From assembly GCA_013115135.1 (NCBI GenBank), contig JABANP010000100.1:62001-126000 (forward strand): a stretch of DNA of 64,000 bases, written 5' to 3'. Of this stretch, positions 43,839 to 55,348 are shown piece by piece. The DNA comes from Perkinsus olseni (taxonomy: Eukaryota > Perkinsozoa > Perkinsida > Perkinsidae). Position numbers and translations under genes: made by a program. Each line of letters opens with the position of its first letter. Within the stretch, counting starts at the first letter, position 1. The notes beneath the pieces were generated by a model. The model worked only from the letters and a program-made list of their open reading frames with translations. It made no database searches and was not told the DNA's origin.

Positions 43839-46800
43839 GGAAATGGGGCGTGGCAGCGTATCGGATAGTGCCGCTGGTGGCCCTGGCGTACATGCTTAAG
43901 AAGAGGATGGACTACCTGAGGGTTCTGACGGATGATGAGAAGGAGGTAGTAGAGGGGGGGCGCACAGGGGGGCTCTGTCGCTGAGGCTGGAACTCGGCGT
44001 ATGCTCATCGGCGGGAAATACGATGAGCCCGTTATAGAGACGCTCATGAGCTTGCAGTGTCATCTTGTTAGTGGCTTACCGCGGAAGTATCCCGACGCCG
44101 AGTGTCGGTGGCACAAGCGATGGAAGATGCCAAGGACCCCGACACCCTCCTCACGGCTCTCCTCGGTCTCGCCAGGTGATCTTGTCGGTGGCGGCTTTCG
44201 TGAGGGCTAGTGTCGATTACGGCTACGTAGTGGGGTAGTGGGGCTCCTGATTGATACGCAGAATCTTATGCCGCTCATTGATGTGGTATTTGGCGGTTTT
44301 TGACACGAACTTGGGTGGTCTTCGTGGCTCGGATGAGGGGTAGAGGCGTGTCTTCTGAATGAACCCTCTCGTCGGGCAGGACATTCGCGAGATGACTTTG
44401 CTTGGTAGATTGGGCCTGTCAGGTGCTCTACTGATGATCCAGAGGTCATCTCTATCCTCAAAGTAGCAGTCGACAGGACTTTGAGAAGGGTAGGGCAAAC
44501 ACCTAGGGTGCATGGGGAGGAGGGGCCTCGTCGAATCTGCTCAACACCCGGTCTTCGCGCGTCCTGGCCTGCTATACCCATCCTGTCAGGTCCTGAAGGC
44601 CCTAGAGGCTGACCATAGGCATAGGTCCTCCGCCAAGGACCTCTACTTCTACTGTACTCGAGGAGAACTTGTTGGCTTCGCAGACCGAGCTCTGGTCGAT
44701 GCTCTGGGTCACAAACTGCACCTAGCGGCCCTGTCCCAGTGCGCTACTGCCTCACGCTTGGTCGCCCATCTCCTGGTCAGCTCTCCGACGGTCCTTCTAG
44801 GTAAAACGTCGGTATCAAATTTTCTATTGGTGATGGCACTGCTAGGTATGACGCTCTCCACGGCGATGTCGGCGGTTTGTGGATGGCTGGCCGCTCAGAG
44901 CGTCTCTCGTAAGGGTAGGATAATGGAGGTGGCTATGAACCCGAAGGGCCGGAGACTGAAGCCAGTGCTCGGGATGTTCCTAGAGCTGGCAAGGTAGTGA
45001 GAGGAGGGTCCCATACTCTATCACGCCGACTAAGTCCATCCCAAGAGACGGCGTTCAGGTTAGAGTTGACGCAGATATTCCTGTGTGCTGCGGGGGAGGT
45101 GCTACTGGACGCCACTCAGCATGAAGCAATAACCAGCCTCAAAGGGGAGCTCTATCGGCGGGCCTTGCTGATGGACCATAAGCAGGTTAGCCCTCCTCGT
45201 ACGCATGCTCGGTTGATGATATTTTCGGCCCAGGTCGTTTCGATGGATCTGGATCTCCTGCGGCGAACCATTGGTAGCTGCGGTACCGTGTGCCGCTTGC
45301 TGCTTGGTCTGCCTAGCAAGGTTACCACACGGTGCAGTGGAGCAACGACAACGCTGTGGCAGATATACCATAAATCGGGCAACTCGCGAGGACGGTAGGA
45401 GGCTCATAGCACCGTCATCGGCACGCTCTTTCGACGCGCTCAGGTTCCTCGGTTTGGTATTGTTCATTTTTGGTTCTGTGTTTTTCAAGCGTCGAGTGAT
45501 GGAGTATCTCATATACTGGCGGTTGATGGACACGTCAGTAGTGGACCCCAGAGGAGGCCCTGTCATGCTCAGGTGGGCTCAAGCAGCTCTCAGTGGGTCA
45601 ACGGCTTGACAGGTTATGGCGGCATCTCTACTCTCCAGAGAGCATGCTTCAAGTGAGAGCCTTTGGTCGCCAAGAGCTGGAGTCGAGGCAATTCCAGGCA
45701 ACCATAAGGATGATGGAGAGACGAAATGAGTTGAGGGAGATGGGATGGAGGGTTCGCGGCGCCCACCGCCTTCTTGTCGCAGGTATGACGCTTCTCGACA
45801 GGCCCTGATGCATCTACCGATGGTGCAGCTGCTGACCTCCTGTGCACATGTGTCTGAGGTGGCTGCTATTGGCGTGGTGACAGGAAGTGCCGATGGTGAT
45901 GGTGATGGCACTGGGATTGTGGGCTCGGTTATGACCGCGGCACTGGGGCAATCCGTTAGCGGCGAGGCAGGTGAGATCGGACCGACGCGTCTCCATGGAC
46001 CTGGAGGTCCAGCGGGTAGGTACCTGGGCCTCGGTGTCCGGCAGTATCGACACCCTCCTGGACACCGTCGACGCAGTAACGTCAGCAGCAGACGATGCGT
46101 GTACTATGGGGTTACCTGGCCTGGACCTCATCTTGTTATTTTGTATAGGTCGAATAGTGAAGGCCTTGGACACGCCCGTTGACGGGGTCCCTGAGGGCCA
46201 GCTGCCCAGCAGTTCCCTCAGCTCCGCTGGTTTGGTGGTGGACGTCCGCAACGTCAGCTTTGTATACGAAGAGCCTGCTGATGCTGGTACGGCGCATCAC
46301 CATCGCCCCTTCCCCATGGCTCACAAGGCCCCGCTTCAGATCTCCGTGGAGACTCTGCCGATTCTCCAGGCCTGTGTGACGTTAGCTTCTGTGTGCCTCC
46401 AGGGCAAAGGGTGGCCATAGTAGGCGAGAGCGGTACCGGGAAGACGACGCTGGTCGAAGTATTGCTGCAGGCTATCAAGCCGGATAAGGGGCAGGTGAGA
46501 GGAGTGCCTTTGACGGCTCCCTACTGCTACCTTCTCCAGGTCTTTTTATCGGGCAAGGCTCTCAGTTCCCTGAACCCCCAGGCCCTTAGAAGTTCAGGGC
46601 TTGTGGGGTGTGTTATGCAGGAAAGCCCCCTCTCGGACAGGGCCTCTATACGAGAGGCATTGAGGTTGGCTGCCAGCGGCTGCTTGTGCTCTCCACGGGT
46701 GCCCTCCAGTTTCGGCATGACGCCAATAGCTCCTGATGACGAGTTGCTGGACGCTCTGGCCAAGGCGCAGTTGCAGTACACCCTCGAGGTCAAGTCCCTA

Positions 46801-47307
46801 GGGTTGGATGGCAAACTAGCCGAGCTCAGCGGAGGAGAGCGTCAGCGCGTTGAGGTGGGCCTGCCATGTTCGCTTCTGAGCTGTAGACCATCCTTTGCAG
46901 CTAGCGCGGGTCATCCTCACTCGTCCACGGTTGGCCGTCCTGGATGAAGCCACCAGCGCCCTCGACGAGATCACCCAAAAGAAGGTCATGGAGGAGATCT
47001 TCAAAGCCTGTGGAACTGTGCGTGATGCTGCCGTGTCTCCGATCGGCATCGTCATCATCTGTTGCTGTCACCCCTCTAGGTTATCTTGACATGCCATCGC
47101 CCGAGCGTCCTGCGTATGTGCGATAGAGCGATCGTCCTAGCTCGAGGAGGTCGAGTGGTCGAGGACGGTTTCGTAGGGGAGCTTTCCCAGGACCCAGACA
47201 GTCGCCTTCGAGCACTCATGGCGGAGAGGAGCCCGCAGGTGGCCCACAAGGTCACGGTAGCTCCTATTGCCGATGGACTGCTATCGGCTGTCAGTGGTGG
47301 TGTCTAG
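43839..47307 (+). CDS. ABC transporter, half-size (TMD + one NBD)
   Basis: A membrane exporter of the ABCB/TAP type, judged from its TMD-NBD order. N-terminal blocks include WGVAAYRIVPLVALAYMLKK near 43845 and hydrophobic segments at 44800-44900 and 45430-45500. A TMD-type intracellular loop follows (VRAFGRQELESRQF near 45650). The nucleotide-binding domain starts near 46220. It has Walker A GESGTGKTT (about 46423-46449), Q-loop CVMQESPL, signature ELSGGERQRV (about 46821-46850), Walker B/D-loop RLAVLDEATSALDE (about 46930-46971) and H-switch CHRPSVL (about 47089-47109). The stop is at 47305-47307. All catalytic motifs are intact. The 5' end and TMD exon borders are approximate, and the substrate is unknown. 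Confidence 0.85.
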
Positions 47308-47511
47308 ACCAGGTATCGATTACCATAATTAGCACATTTGTTGTCATATTGAGGCCCCGACCATTCACTCTGAAGCTTTTCTGACATAATAGCGTTGGTG
47401 GTTCTAACGTGTTCACTCTATGCTCCCCATCCTCGAGTTCGACTGTCTGGGTCCGGTGGGCTCTGTACTTTTTCAGATTGCTTGTGTGCCCGCGCATGGG
47501 CCCCTGATTAT

Positions 47512-50401
47512 GTCCACGTCACCATCGTCACCATCGTCGTTATCAGCTGATGGGATGGCAGCGGCGGGTGGAGAGACGCCCCACTGCTGAGCGCGTGCTG
47601 GCTAGGTCGCCTGTAAGGTTCAAGAAGCAACCATGGGACCTCTACTTCACGACACAGCGACTAGGTGAGCTTCCACTCACAATCACCTCCTCTCCATTTG
47701 CTCTTGGCTTTGCGAGGGCGATCTGCTTATCGTATAGAATTCGAATGTAGAGCTAGTCGCTCTAGTTCACCAGTTGCCTCTTCCTTTTCGTTAGTCTTCA
47801 ATCCTGCGGCTAACAACAATCAGGCTGAGCCCACGATCGTGATGCTGAGCCTGGTGGCGGGCTTCGTCGCTAACAAGCATAATCCTGCCAAGTCAAACAG
47901 GGCTCTCATCAAGCTGACATACCGGTAGGCGTGGGGTAGGGACTAGGATGTACGTTGATGCCATGGCGACAGGGAACATGCGAGCGAGGACTCCCGGGAG
48001 CGCGTCATAGAGTTCACATCGCCAACCCAGGCCTGGGATGATCAGCATGCCATCCTGGACCTGCTCAAGAAGTAAGGGCGAAGGACATGGGCGAGAAGGA
48101 TATGGCTGGGGTGTAGTTACGCAGGAGATGCCGCTGAGGAAAGGCAGGCAAGACGGCAGCGGGCTCTGCAGCAGGCAGCCAAGGATAGGGCTGAGTTCCT
48201 TGCGAGCAACAGAGAGATGAAGGATAGGTGAGTCTCGCGGGAAATGCAACTCAACGACATCTATTCACTTCTGCTGCGGTTAGGTATGAGCGGCTAGTGA
48301 CGCGATCGAAGTGCCTGACCGCCGAGGAGTTCTGGGACCGTTATAGGCTGGAACTACACCTTCATAAGCAAGCTATGAAGAATGATGGTAGGCCGCATCT
48401 GGGCACAGCTCCGCGATGTCAATAAGGCTTGTTGTGAACTCAAGTCCCCTCTGAGTTTATACTTGCATCACCAGCGCCTCCATCTCGAGCCTTGGTTTGT
48501 CTGCGACGGTCTTGGGCTCTGAACTGGGGTTCGCTGGTCATGCTGTTAGTGTTACTGTGCTCGTCTCTCCTACCCTCAGATCAGGGAATTCACGCGAGCC
48601 TGCCCATCCCGATCAACCTGCCGACCCAGATAGCCAACCCACAGCAAGGCGATAAGGGTGTCTTCAATATAACGCCAGAAACGGTGCGGCCTCTGGAAAG
48701 ATGATGCTGGGCGGTTGGGATGAGTTTTTGTGCAGCAACGAGAAGTGTTCGAGCAGAACCCAAAGGTCCGAGCGGCTTATGAGCGCCTGGTGCCGACGAG
48801 CCTTACCGAGAAGGAATTTTGGACCAAGTACTTCCAGTCTGGTTATTATTACAACTCCCAAGGGAAGGAGAAGCCTAAGAACATACCTAACGACCCGTTA
48901 TTCGATGCTATGGAGAAAAGTAGGCGATACGGCTGCATCGCTCCGCCTAGACAGGAAGGCATTATTGATATTTTCAGCTGCTGATGAGGTCGGCCCTGAT
49001 GTGTGGACGGCAGAGTCTATCGTAAATCCAGAGGTGAGACCCAGGTTCCCCGTCTACCAGCCGGCACGCTTCGCTGTGTCCTCAGGTTGACCTAACTCAG
49101 GCCGAGGTCAGCACAGGTCACGCTGAGCACAGTGTTGAGATGCAACCGCTCCCCAGCGATGCCTTCGCTAGCAACGGTTAGTCGAGGAAAGCCTGGCTTA
49201 GAGGTTCTCACTGAGGAGGCTTCTTAGATACCTTCCAGAGTTTACTCCACCGGTTCAACAGTCAGAGCGCTCAAGCTACTGGTAGGGCTCGTCCCAGCTC
49301 CTCTCTATTATGCATGCCCACTCAGGGACTCTACCCAGGGCAGAACCGACGTCCTCAGTAGATGTGGAATCCGTGGCGAAGCGACGCAAGATAGCGTTGG
49401 ACTCTTCCGAGAGCACAGAGTTGGAGGACCTGCGTGAGGAGGGCCACGACCGAGACACCCGAGCCCTGGCTATCAATAAGTCCGCGGTTGGGGCTGCGGT
49501 TCCTCCGGGATATCATCTTCAGGCTCATGGCTCGCTACGCCACCAATGGCTCCCCTCCGGGATCTCCCCGATGAGGCCAAGGTGGAGGTTCCTGATGAAA
49601 CGTGAGTTGGCCTCGTAGCTTCTATCACGATCTCGAGGCACCCACAGCTGCGGGCGATGAGAAGGGCTGCATTCTTAGGTGCATAGCCTGGGTTCGTGAC
49701 TTGTCTAAAGAGGGATGTCCCCGCCAGTGTTGTCGAGTCATGAAGTCCTCACTAAAGTGGACCAGGAGACCATCGAGCTGTCCAAGGAGCTGGTCCACCT
49801 CGTTGGGGCCAGGAGGCTCAGTCAGTGGTCCTGGTGCGTGAGCAGCGCGCATGGTGACACTGAGCTAATCCTGCGGGGTTCAGGTCTGGTTGTCCCCGGT
49901 GTGCGTATTTGGGAGAACGACGTGATGACTGCTGGAGGGCAGTCCAGGGTCGACCATGGTGCTATAAACGCACGGACCAACCCTGGCAGCAAACTGTGAT
50001 GAGCACGCCGTCTATCTGGATTTCCGTGCAGAGTCTTAGCAGATACCGCCGTATGGCAGACAGCTCGGTGAACGTCGAACTGGACCAGCTTTTGGAGCGA
50101 GTCAGGGAGTTGCTTTCTCACTTCTGGGCGTCGGGTATCTCGCCCCAGCAGGCTGAGAAGCGCGACCGAGTGCTTAAAGTACCGCCTGCCGCTGCTGGTG
50201 CGGGATATGATCGACCGTATGCAGGTGTTGCTGGCTGAGAAGGACGCGATGGAGTCTTGGATGACCCGAACTCCCTCCAGAGTGGCATGCTACTTGCCGG
50301 TACTGTCCTTGGCAGGCGTCCCCAAGGCTGGTCATGGTCTACTTAGATACGTCAAAGAGGCTGTTGAGGAGGCCCATCGAGTTGCTGTCAAGTTTAAATG
50401 A
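47512..50401 (+). CDS. TFB1: TFIIH core subunit p62/Tfb1
   Basis: p62 (GTF2H1/Tfb1) is a structural and regulatory subunit of TFIIH in transcription initiation and nucleotide excision repair. ATG 47512 opens an Ser-rich exon. A PH-like start follows (VRFKKQPWDLYFTTQRL). BSD domain 1 is RYERLVTRSKCLTAEEFWDR near 48290-48350. BSD domain 2 is AAYERLVPTSLTEKEFWTKY near 48770-48830, preceded by the family segment near 48590-48690. The C-terminal helical part contains RVRELLSHFWASGI near 50098-50140, which matches the p62 RELL-HFW motif, and the protein ends AVKFK, stop 50399-50401. Middle and 3' exon joins are approximate. The p52 gene starts 6 nt after this stop. Confidence 0.86.
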
Positions 50402-50407
50402 CATCCG

Positions 50408-53199
50408 ATGTTTCGCACTGCAACAAGCTCTTCTTGCGTTGATTCCGCTACTACCAGGGCTTTCAAGCCTGACCCGTTCAGTGCTCTCGCAGATGCCGTC
50501 GCCATCGGGGACTCGGAAGTCCGGCTCCTTTGGTAATGACCTGTTCGGGTACCTCATCCACTTGGCTACGCTTTACCAACGGCCCCCAGGTGAGCTAGTC
50601 TCCCACGGATCTATCGTGCAAACTGCTATTCTTAGGTGCTCCAGTAGTTCCGGGTAGTAACTCCCACCAGCTTGGTAGCTTGTTCGAGGAGCTCTACAAG
50701 GACCCTGCTGTTGTTGCTTATGTCTATGCCCGGCTCAATGGCATTGGCAAGGTGAACTCCGCCGTGGCGCGTATCCGTCCCTTCCACTCGCCCCTCAGGT
50801 CTTCATAAACCGCTTGATTCTGGTTCATCGGCCCATCCAGCAAGGTGTCATACGGCACTGGATATCCTCATTGCACGATCCGGACCACTCCAAGTATCGT
50901 GCTGCCTTGTCCCAGCTCACTAAACTGTAAGTGCGGCCTGCCTTGCTAGGGCAGCGGCAGCAGCAGTGGCAGTGCCTCCCTCTCAGGCACATCCTGTTGA
51001 TGGATCCCAAGGGGCAGCATCTTCGAATGAGCTCCAACTTCAGACAGCGGCTTCACGAGGTCATCCTCAAAGTACAGCCTGGCTTCCCATCATCAGCCAA
51101 TCCCGGCTCATTACTATTGTCCTGCAGAATACGAGCGAAGACCAGTTGTCACCATCCTGGGAGGTCTTGGAGGAGCCCAAGCTCGACGAGGCAAAGGTCG
51201 TCGGCAATGATGCCGCGGGGCTCAGTACGCGGAAAGAGATCGTTATGCTGCGTTTCATTTTCGTGCTGCTTCAGCCAATGGCGTGCACCCAGACGCTGTC
51301 ATAAACCGCTTGGATGAATACGCCGCTCTTCGATGGGAGTACGTCTTAGAGGCCATGGTGGACGGTATGACTGCTGCTGTGGGGGATGCCTCCCTACGGC
51401 CAGAAGGGGCCCGGCAAGGTAAGGTGACCAGAGGCAGGCTTGTGTCCCTCAGCTCGAGTCAGGTTTGTCCGGAATAGTTGGTATGAGCAGCTCCAGTACA
51501 TCAACCGGGCAGCTGTTCCAATTCGTTTTGGCCTCCAGGACGAGCCAGTAGGTTGCCGCCGTCTTTCCGCTATGCAAGGCTTTCACTATCCAGGTATTGG
51601 GAGCTGGTACGGCGGGCCTTTGACATGATTGAACGACAGCACGGCATACATTCCCTCCTGGCTCCCGATCCGCCTCGGTGGTGGCGCTCACCAGGTCGAT
51701 CAAGCACGAGCCTGAGCGGCTGCTCCCTGGCACGCTCGTCCGTGTCAACCCCCTGTGTAACACGCACTATCCTCATCTCCTTCGCGTAGCGACGGTTGAT
51801 ACAGGCATGGCGACGCCTGGAGCGACGGAAGCTGTCACGACACTGCTGGAGACGCTGGCCGACCTGGGTATAGTCGTCCCTGCGACCTACGACGATGAGC
51901 TGAAGAAAGTAGCATCCTTGCACAGCCAATATGGTACGTTGGAACTGCCTTTTGCCTGCCCTCCTACCACTCCACGGTCCGGCGGCGATCGTTGGTGCTT
52001 TCAGGCGAATCGGTGAAGTACGAGTTGCCACTGGTCGAGCGCGGACTCTAGGATGGTGGTGTCCAGTTCGATTTACGTCATGCAAGCCAGCCGGTCGAAG
52101 ATGGGCGTGGATGATAACTCTGCGATCAGCAACAAGTCATGCAGGCTCTTTGTGGATAGCAACTTTGCTGTCACAGCCTACACGACGTGAGAGGAGGGTT
52201 CATCCACGTCGGTGCGAATGGTTCCTGCTCGCGCAGGTCAAGTCTGGATTTGCGTCTCCTCGGCACCTTCGTCCAGCTACAGCGGCAGCTTGGTGACGGC
52301 AGAGAGTACGACCCCAATGACTTTGGTTGTGTTCTGGGCACACTGACGCAGACCTCCGTCCAGTCCGCCGCTCAGAGGTGAGGAAGGAAACTCTATTGCC
52401 TCCCGCTGACTTTTTTGAATCAGGGGCGTTACATCGGAGTACATCATATCCTATCTGAAGAGTCATGTGGACCCTCGAGCCTCTCATATGGGCTCACAAG
52501 GAGGAAGATCTGCGGCTAACAATATGGGTGAGTCCAGTAGTGACCACTGAGGGCCGTCCATGGACCGCCTTGCTTCAGTCACGGCCAACACTGGTGCTGC
52601 ACGAGGCGAGAAGTTCATCGACGGCATACCAGCTAACGTGGTGACCCAGATCACTCTGTGGGAGAAGGAGGCCATCCATAACCGTCTACGGATAGACCAC
52701 GGTATGATCAGCTCCTCTCGTCACTCTAGGGCGGATGGCTTCTGTATCTTCCTGCGTTAGAATGCTTCTCCGTGATCTCATCGATGGTCAGGTGTCGCCA
52801 TACAGAACCCAGGTGCCACAACCGCTATGAACCAGTTCACCGGGATGACTCAATCTGAGGAAGCTGCTAAATACGTTACACGAATGATGCAGGCTTGTGG
52901 GGTAGGCAGTCGTAGTCGCCGCCGACCTCCTCTGATGCTGTGTGTTCCCATCATCACCACAGCGGGGTGGGAGTTGTGGTAGTTAGTACCTTCTCTTCAG
53001 CCTTCGGCCTGCCTCTGGAGTCGGGCAACAAGCAAGCGGCCACACTCCGAGAACGATGCACAGTCACAGGCAAGTTGCGTGCAGGAGTCGAGCGCTATAC
53101 ATTCTCTCATCTCAGACCATTGTTGTTTCCGAGCGTGCGGCCAAGCGCTTCAAGCTCATCGCTCCGCCATCAACGTCAAGCAGCGAGAGTGACTTCTGA
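50408..53199 (+). CDS. TFB2: TFIIH core subunit p52/Tfb2
   Basis: p52 (GTF2H4/Tfb2) anchors and stimulates the XPB helicase in TFIIH. ATG 50408 starts MFRTATSSS. After short introns come ELYKDPAVVAYVYARLNGIG (about 50685-50755) and VFINRLILVHRPIQQGVIRH (from 50799), which match the p52 N-terminal domain. Further parts are LMDPKGQHLRMSSNFRQRL (about 51000-51055), RLDEYAALRWEYVLEAMVDG (about 51310-51370), GVTSEYIISYLKSHVDPRA (about 52424-52480) and the hallmark NVVTQITLWEKEAIHNRLRI (about 52635-52695). The last exon encodes TIVVSERAAKRFKL and ends at 53197-53199. Some internal exons (51370-52200) are only roughly placed. Confidence 0.88.
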
Positions 53200-53225
53200 T
53201 CGCCCCGTTCCATTTACAAGTTTAC

Positions 53226-53660
53226 TAAGTCTACTCTCTGTCCCTCACTCGAACAAACGTCGTCACCATTCAATATGAACCATTATCGCATCGTTAGTCT
53301 ACGTCACCATCATCAATAATATTACCTACTACAATTAGGCGACGCCCTCTTGCGTTAAGCTGCAATGCTCGGCGGTAGTCGTGATCACTCAGAAGGCTCC
53401 AGTTGATTCATTTTCATGTTTTACTAGGGAGCCAATTTCGCTTCAGCACCTCTTCGAGACACGAAATGGTCTCGCCTTGGTCACGGCAATGATGACCCCA
53501 CAGTAGACGGGACCTCGGCTTCGAGGCTCACTGCTGAGTCACCACAGCTCGCCGCCCGACTGTCCAACAGGTACAGTGCAGTGGATGACCTACTCAGTGG
53601 TACGGAGATGTACACCTACGAGGAACTCATGTGTAGATATGATATGTCCAATGCATCAAT
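53226..53660. repeat. Direct repeat R1 flanking the truncated cyclin copy
   Basis: About 430 bp align with 54612-55040 in the same orientation, with substitutions and small indels. R1 directly follows the p52 gene. No coding function is evident. Confidence 0.8.
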
Positions 53661-53860
53661 GTTAGTATGATGCTATTCATAGTATCACTATGAACCTGTT
53701 GCGGACACTCCAGTGAGTCGCCTGCAAAGCGACAATCTAGTTCTCAGGCGCAAAGTTGGCTAAGCTCTTCCTGTTGTCCTCCGTCCATCGCCTCGTGTTA
53801 TAGTAGACCTTCAATCATCTGAGTTTTTGTTCTCAGCTCTCCACCCCCTGGGCTCCTCTG

Positions 53861-54607
53861 ATGTCCGTCCCTCTGCTTCCCTCGTCTACCCCGGAGCATC
53901 CCTGTCCAGTCGATCCTCTCCTCATGCGGGAGTATGCTGTCGACCTGTCCTACCGGGCCTCAGTCTTGCTCAAGCTCCCATTGAAGGTGCCCCTGGCCGC
54001 CGCTGTCATCATCCAACGTTTCTACTTCCGCAAAGGCTTCACTGCCTTCAACGCTCGAATCGTGTCGTGCGCAGCGACCTTCCTCGGCTGCAAGTACGAG
54101 GAGACCCCCAGGGCTATGTGGAAGGTGGTGCAAGTGTTCCAACTCTTGTACTTGCGTGAGGTCGAGCCCCGGCCCGATGGCAGACCATGGGAGTTGGTTG
54201 AAGCAATCGACTTGACTAGTGATGAGTACAAGCAGATGAAGACGGAGGTGATGAGAGCAGAGCGTCATATCCTCCGAGAGCTCGGTTTCGAGATCGGACA
54301 GTTACTCTTCCCGTCCGCTCACTCCATGCTGGTGCCGTTGGTTCAGAGTGTTTTCGGCGCGTGCGGCCATGGCGTGGCCAAGAGCGTAGCTCGGCGAGCG
54401 TGCCCAATCCTCACTGATGCCCATCGGTCTCCAATAATCTGCTTTCTACCGGCAGAAGCACTCGTTGCCGGGGCGATGTTCATGGCCGATGCCGAGCGGC
54501 CTGACGAGAGCGGTCTGGCCGACACCACCTGGTGGGAGGCACTGGGGGTGTCTCAAACTCAACTGGAGCTCTTCGTTGGTGAAGTTTTACGGCTCCGGAT
54601 GAATTGA
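53861..54607 (+). pseudogene. Cyclin L-like, truncated duplicate lacking the RS tail
   Basis: The frame from ATG 53861 (MSVPLLPSSTPEHPCP) encodes the cyclin box (LPLKVPLAAAVIIQRFYFRK, then CAATFLGCKYEETPRAMW) and the second cyclin fold, and stops after 248 aa. It is nearly identical to 57508-58260. Ten bases present in the other copy after CTCCGG are missing at about 54598, so the frame hits TGA and the RS-rich tail is lost; beyond this point the two copies have no similarity. The cyclin fold is complete, so a short functional product cannot be ruled out. The duplicated segment begins upstream at about 53692 and carries the putative promoter and a fragment of the SIN1-like gene's last exon. 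Confidence 0.8.
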
Positions 54608-54611
54608 CATG

Positions 54612-55040
54612 TTTTTCTCTTGAACAAAAGTCGTTACCATTTAATTTTAGCCATTATCGCATCGTGAATTAACGTCACCATCATCAATAATATTTCCTAC
54701 TACAATTAGGCGACGCCCTCTTGCGTCGAGCTGCATCGCACAGCGGTAGTCGTGAACACTCGGAAGCCGCCAGTTTAGTTATTTTTCATGTTTTACTAGG
54801 GAATGGATTTCACCTCAGCTCACACCTTGCAGCTCCTCTTCGACACACGAGATGGTCTCAAAGGCTCTCGCCTCGGTCACGGCAATGATGACCCCACAAT
54901 AGACCGGACCTCGAAGTAAGCGAACCTCGGCAGAGCTCACCGCCCGACTGTCCAACAGGTACAGTGCAGTGGATGACCTTTTGGATGATGCGGAGATGTA
55001 CACCTACGAGGAACTCATGTGTAGCATCCTTCATAGTATA
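54612..55040. repeat. Direct repeat R2 flanking the truncated cyclin copy
   Basis: It aligns with R1 (53226-53660). It begins within about 5 bp of the stop of the truncated cyclin copy and ends upstream of the SIN1-like gene. Confidence 0.8.
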
Positions 55041-55348
55041 TCCAATACACTGCTCGATACTTCTGTTGGGCTCGGGCGGCTCCCTTAAGGACTCCTTTCT
55101 CGTCAAAGTCGATCCTGGAGGGTCTTGAAACTTGGCGGAGGTCCACCCTCATACACTGTCTAACAGTGACTGTGATACATCTATAGCTATATGATAAGCT
55201 CGTATTCATTATCTATGAAAAGTACGAAAATCCAACGCCATAATCGTGGAGCGTTTCTGAGGGAGGCCTAGCCAACAGGCTGGTTGGACTGATTTGTCTG
55301 TCAGTCCTTTCGCCTCGGCAAGCACAGAGATACTATGATGAGACTGAC

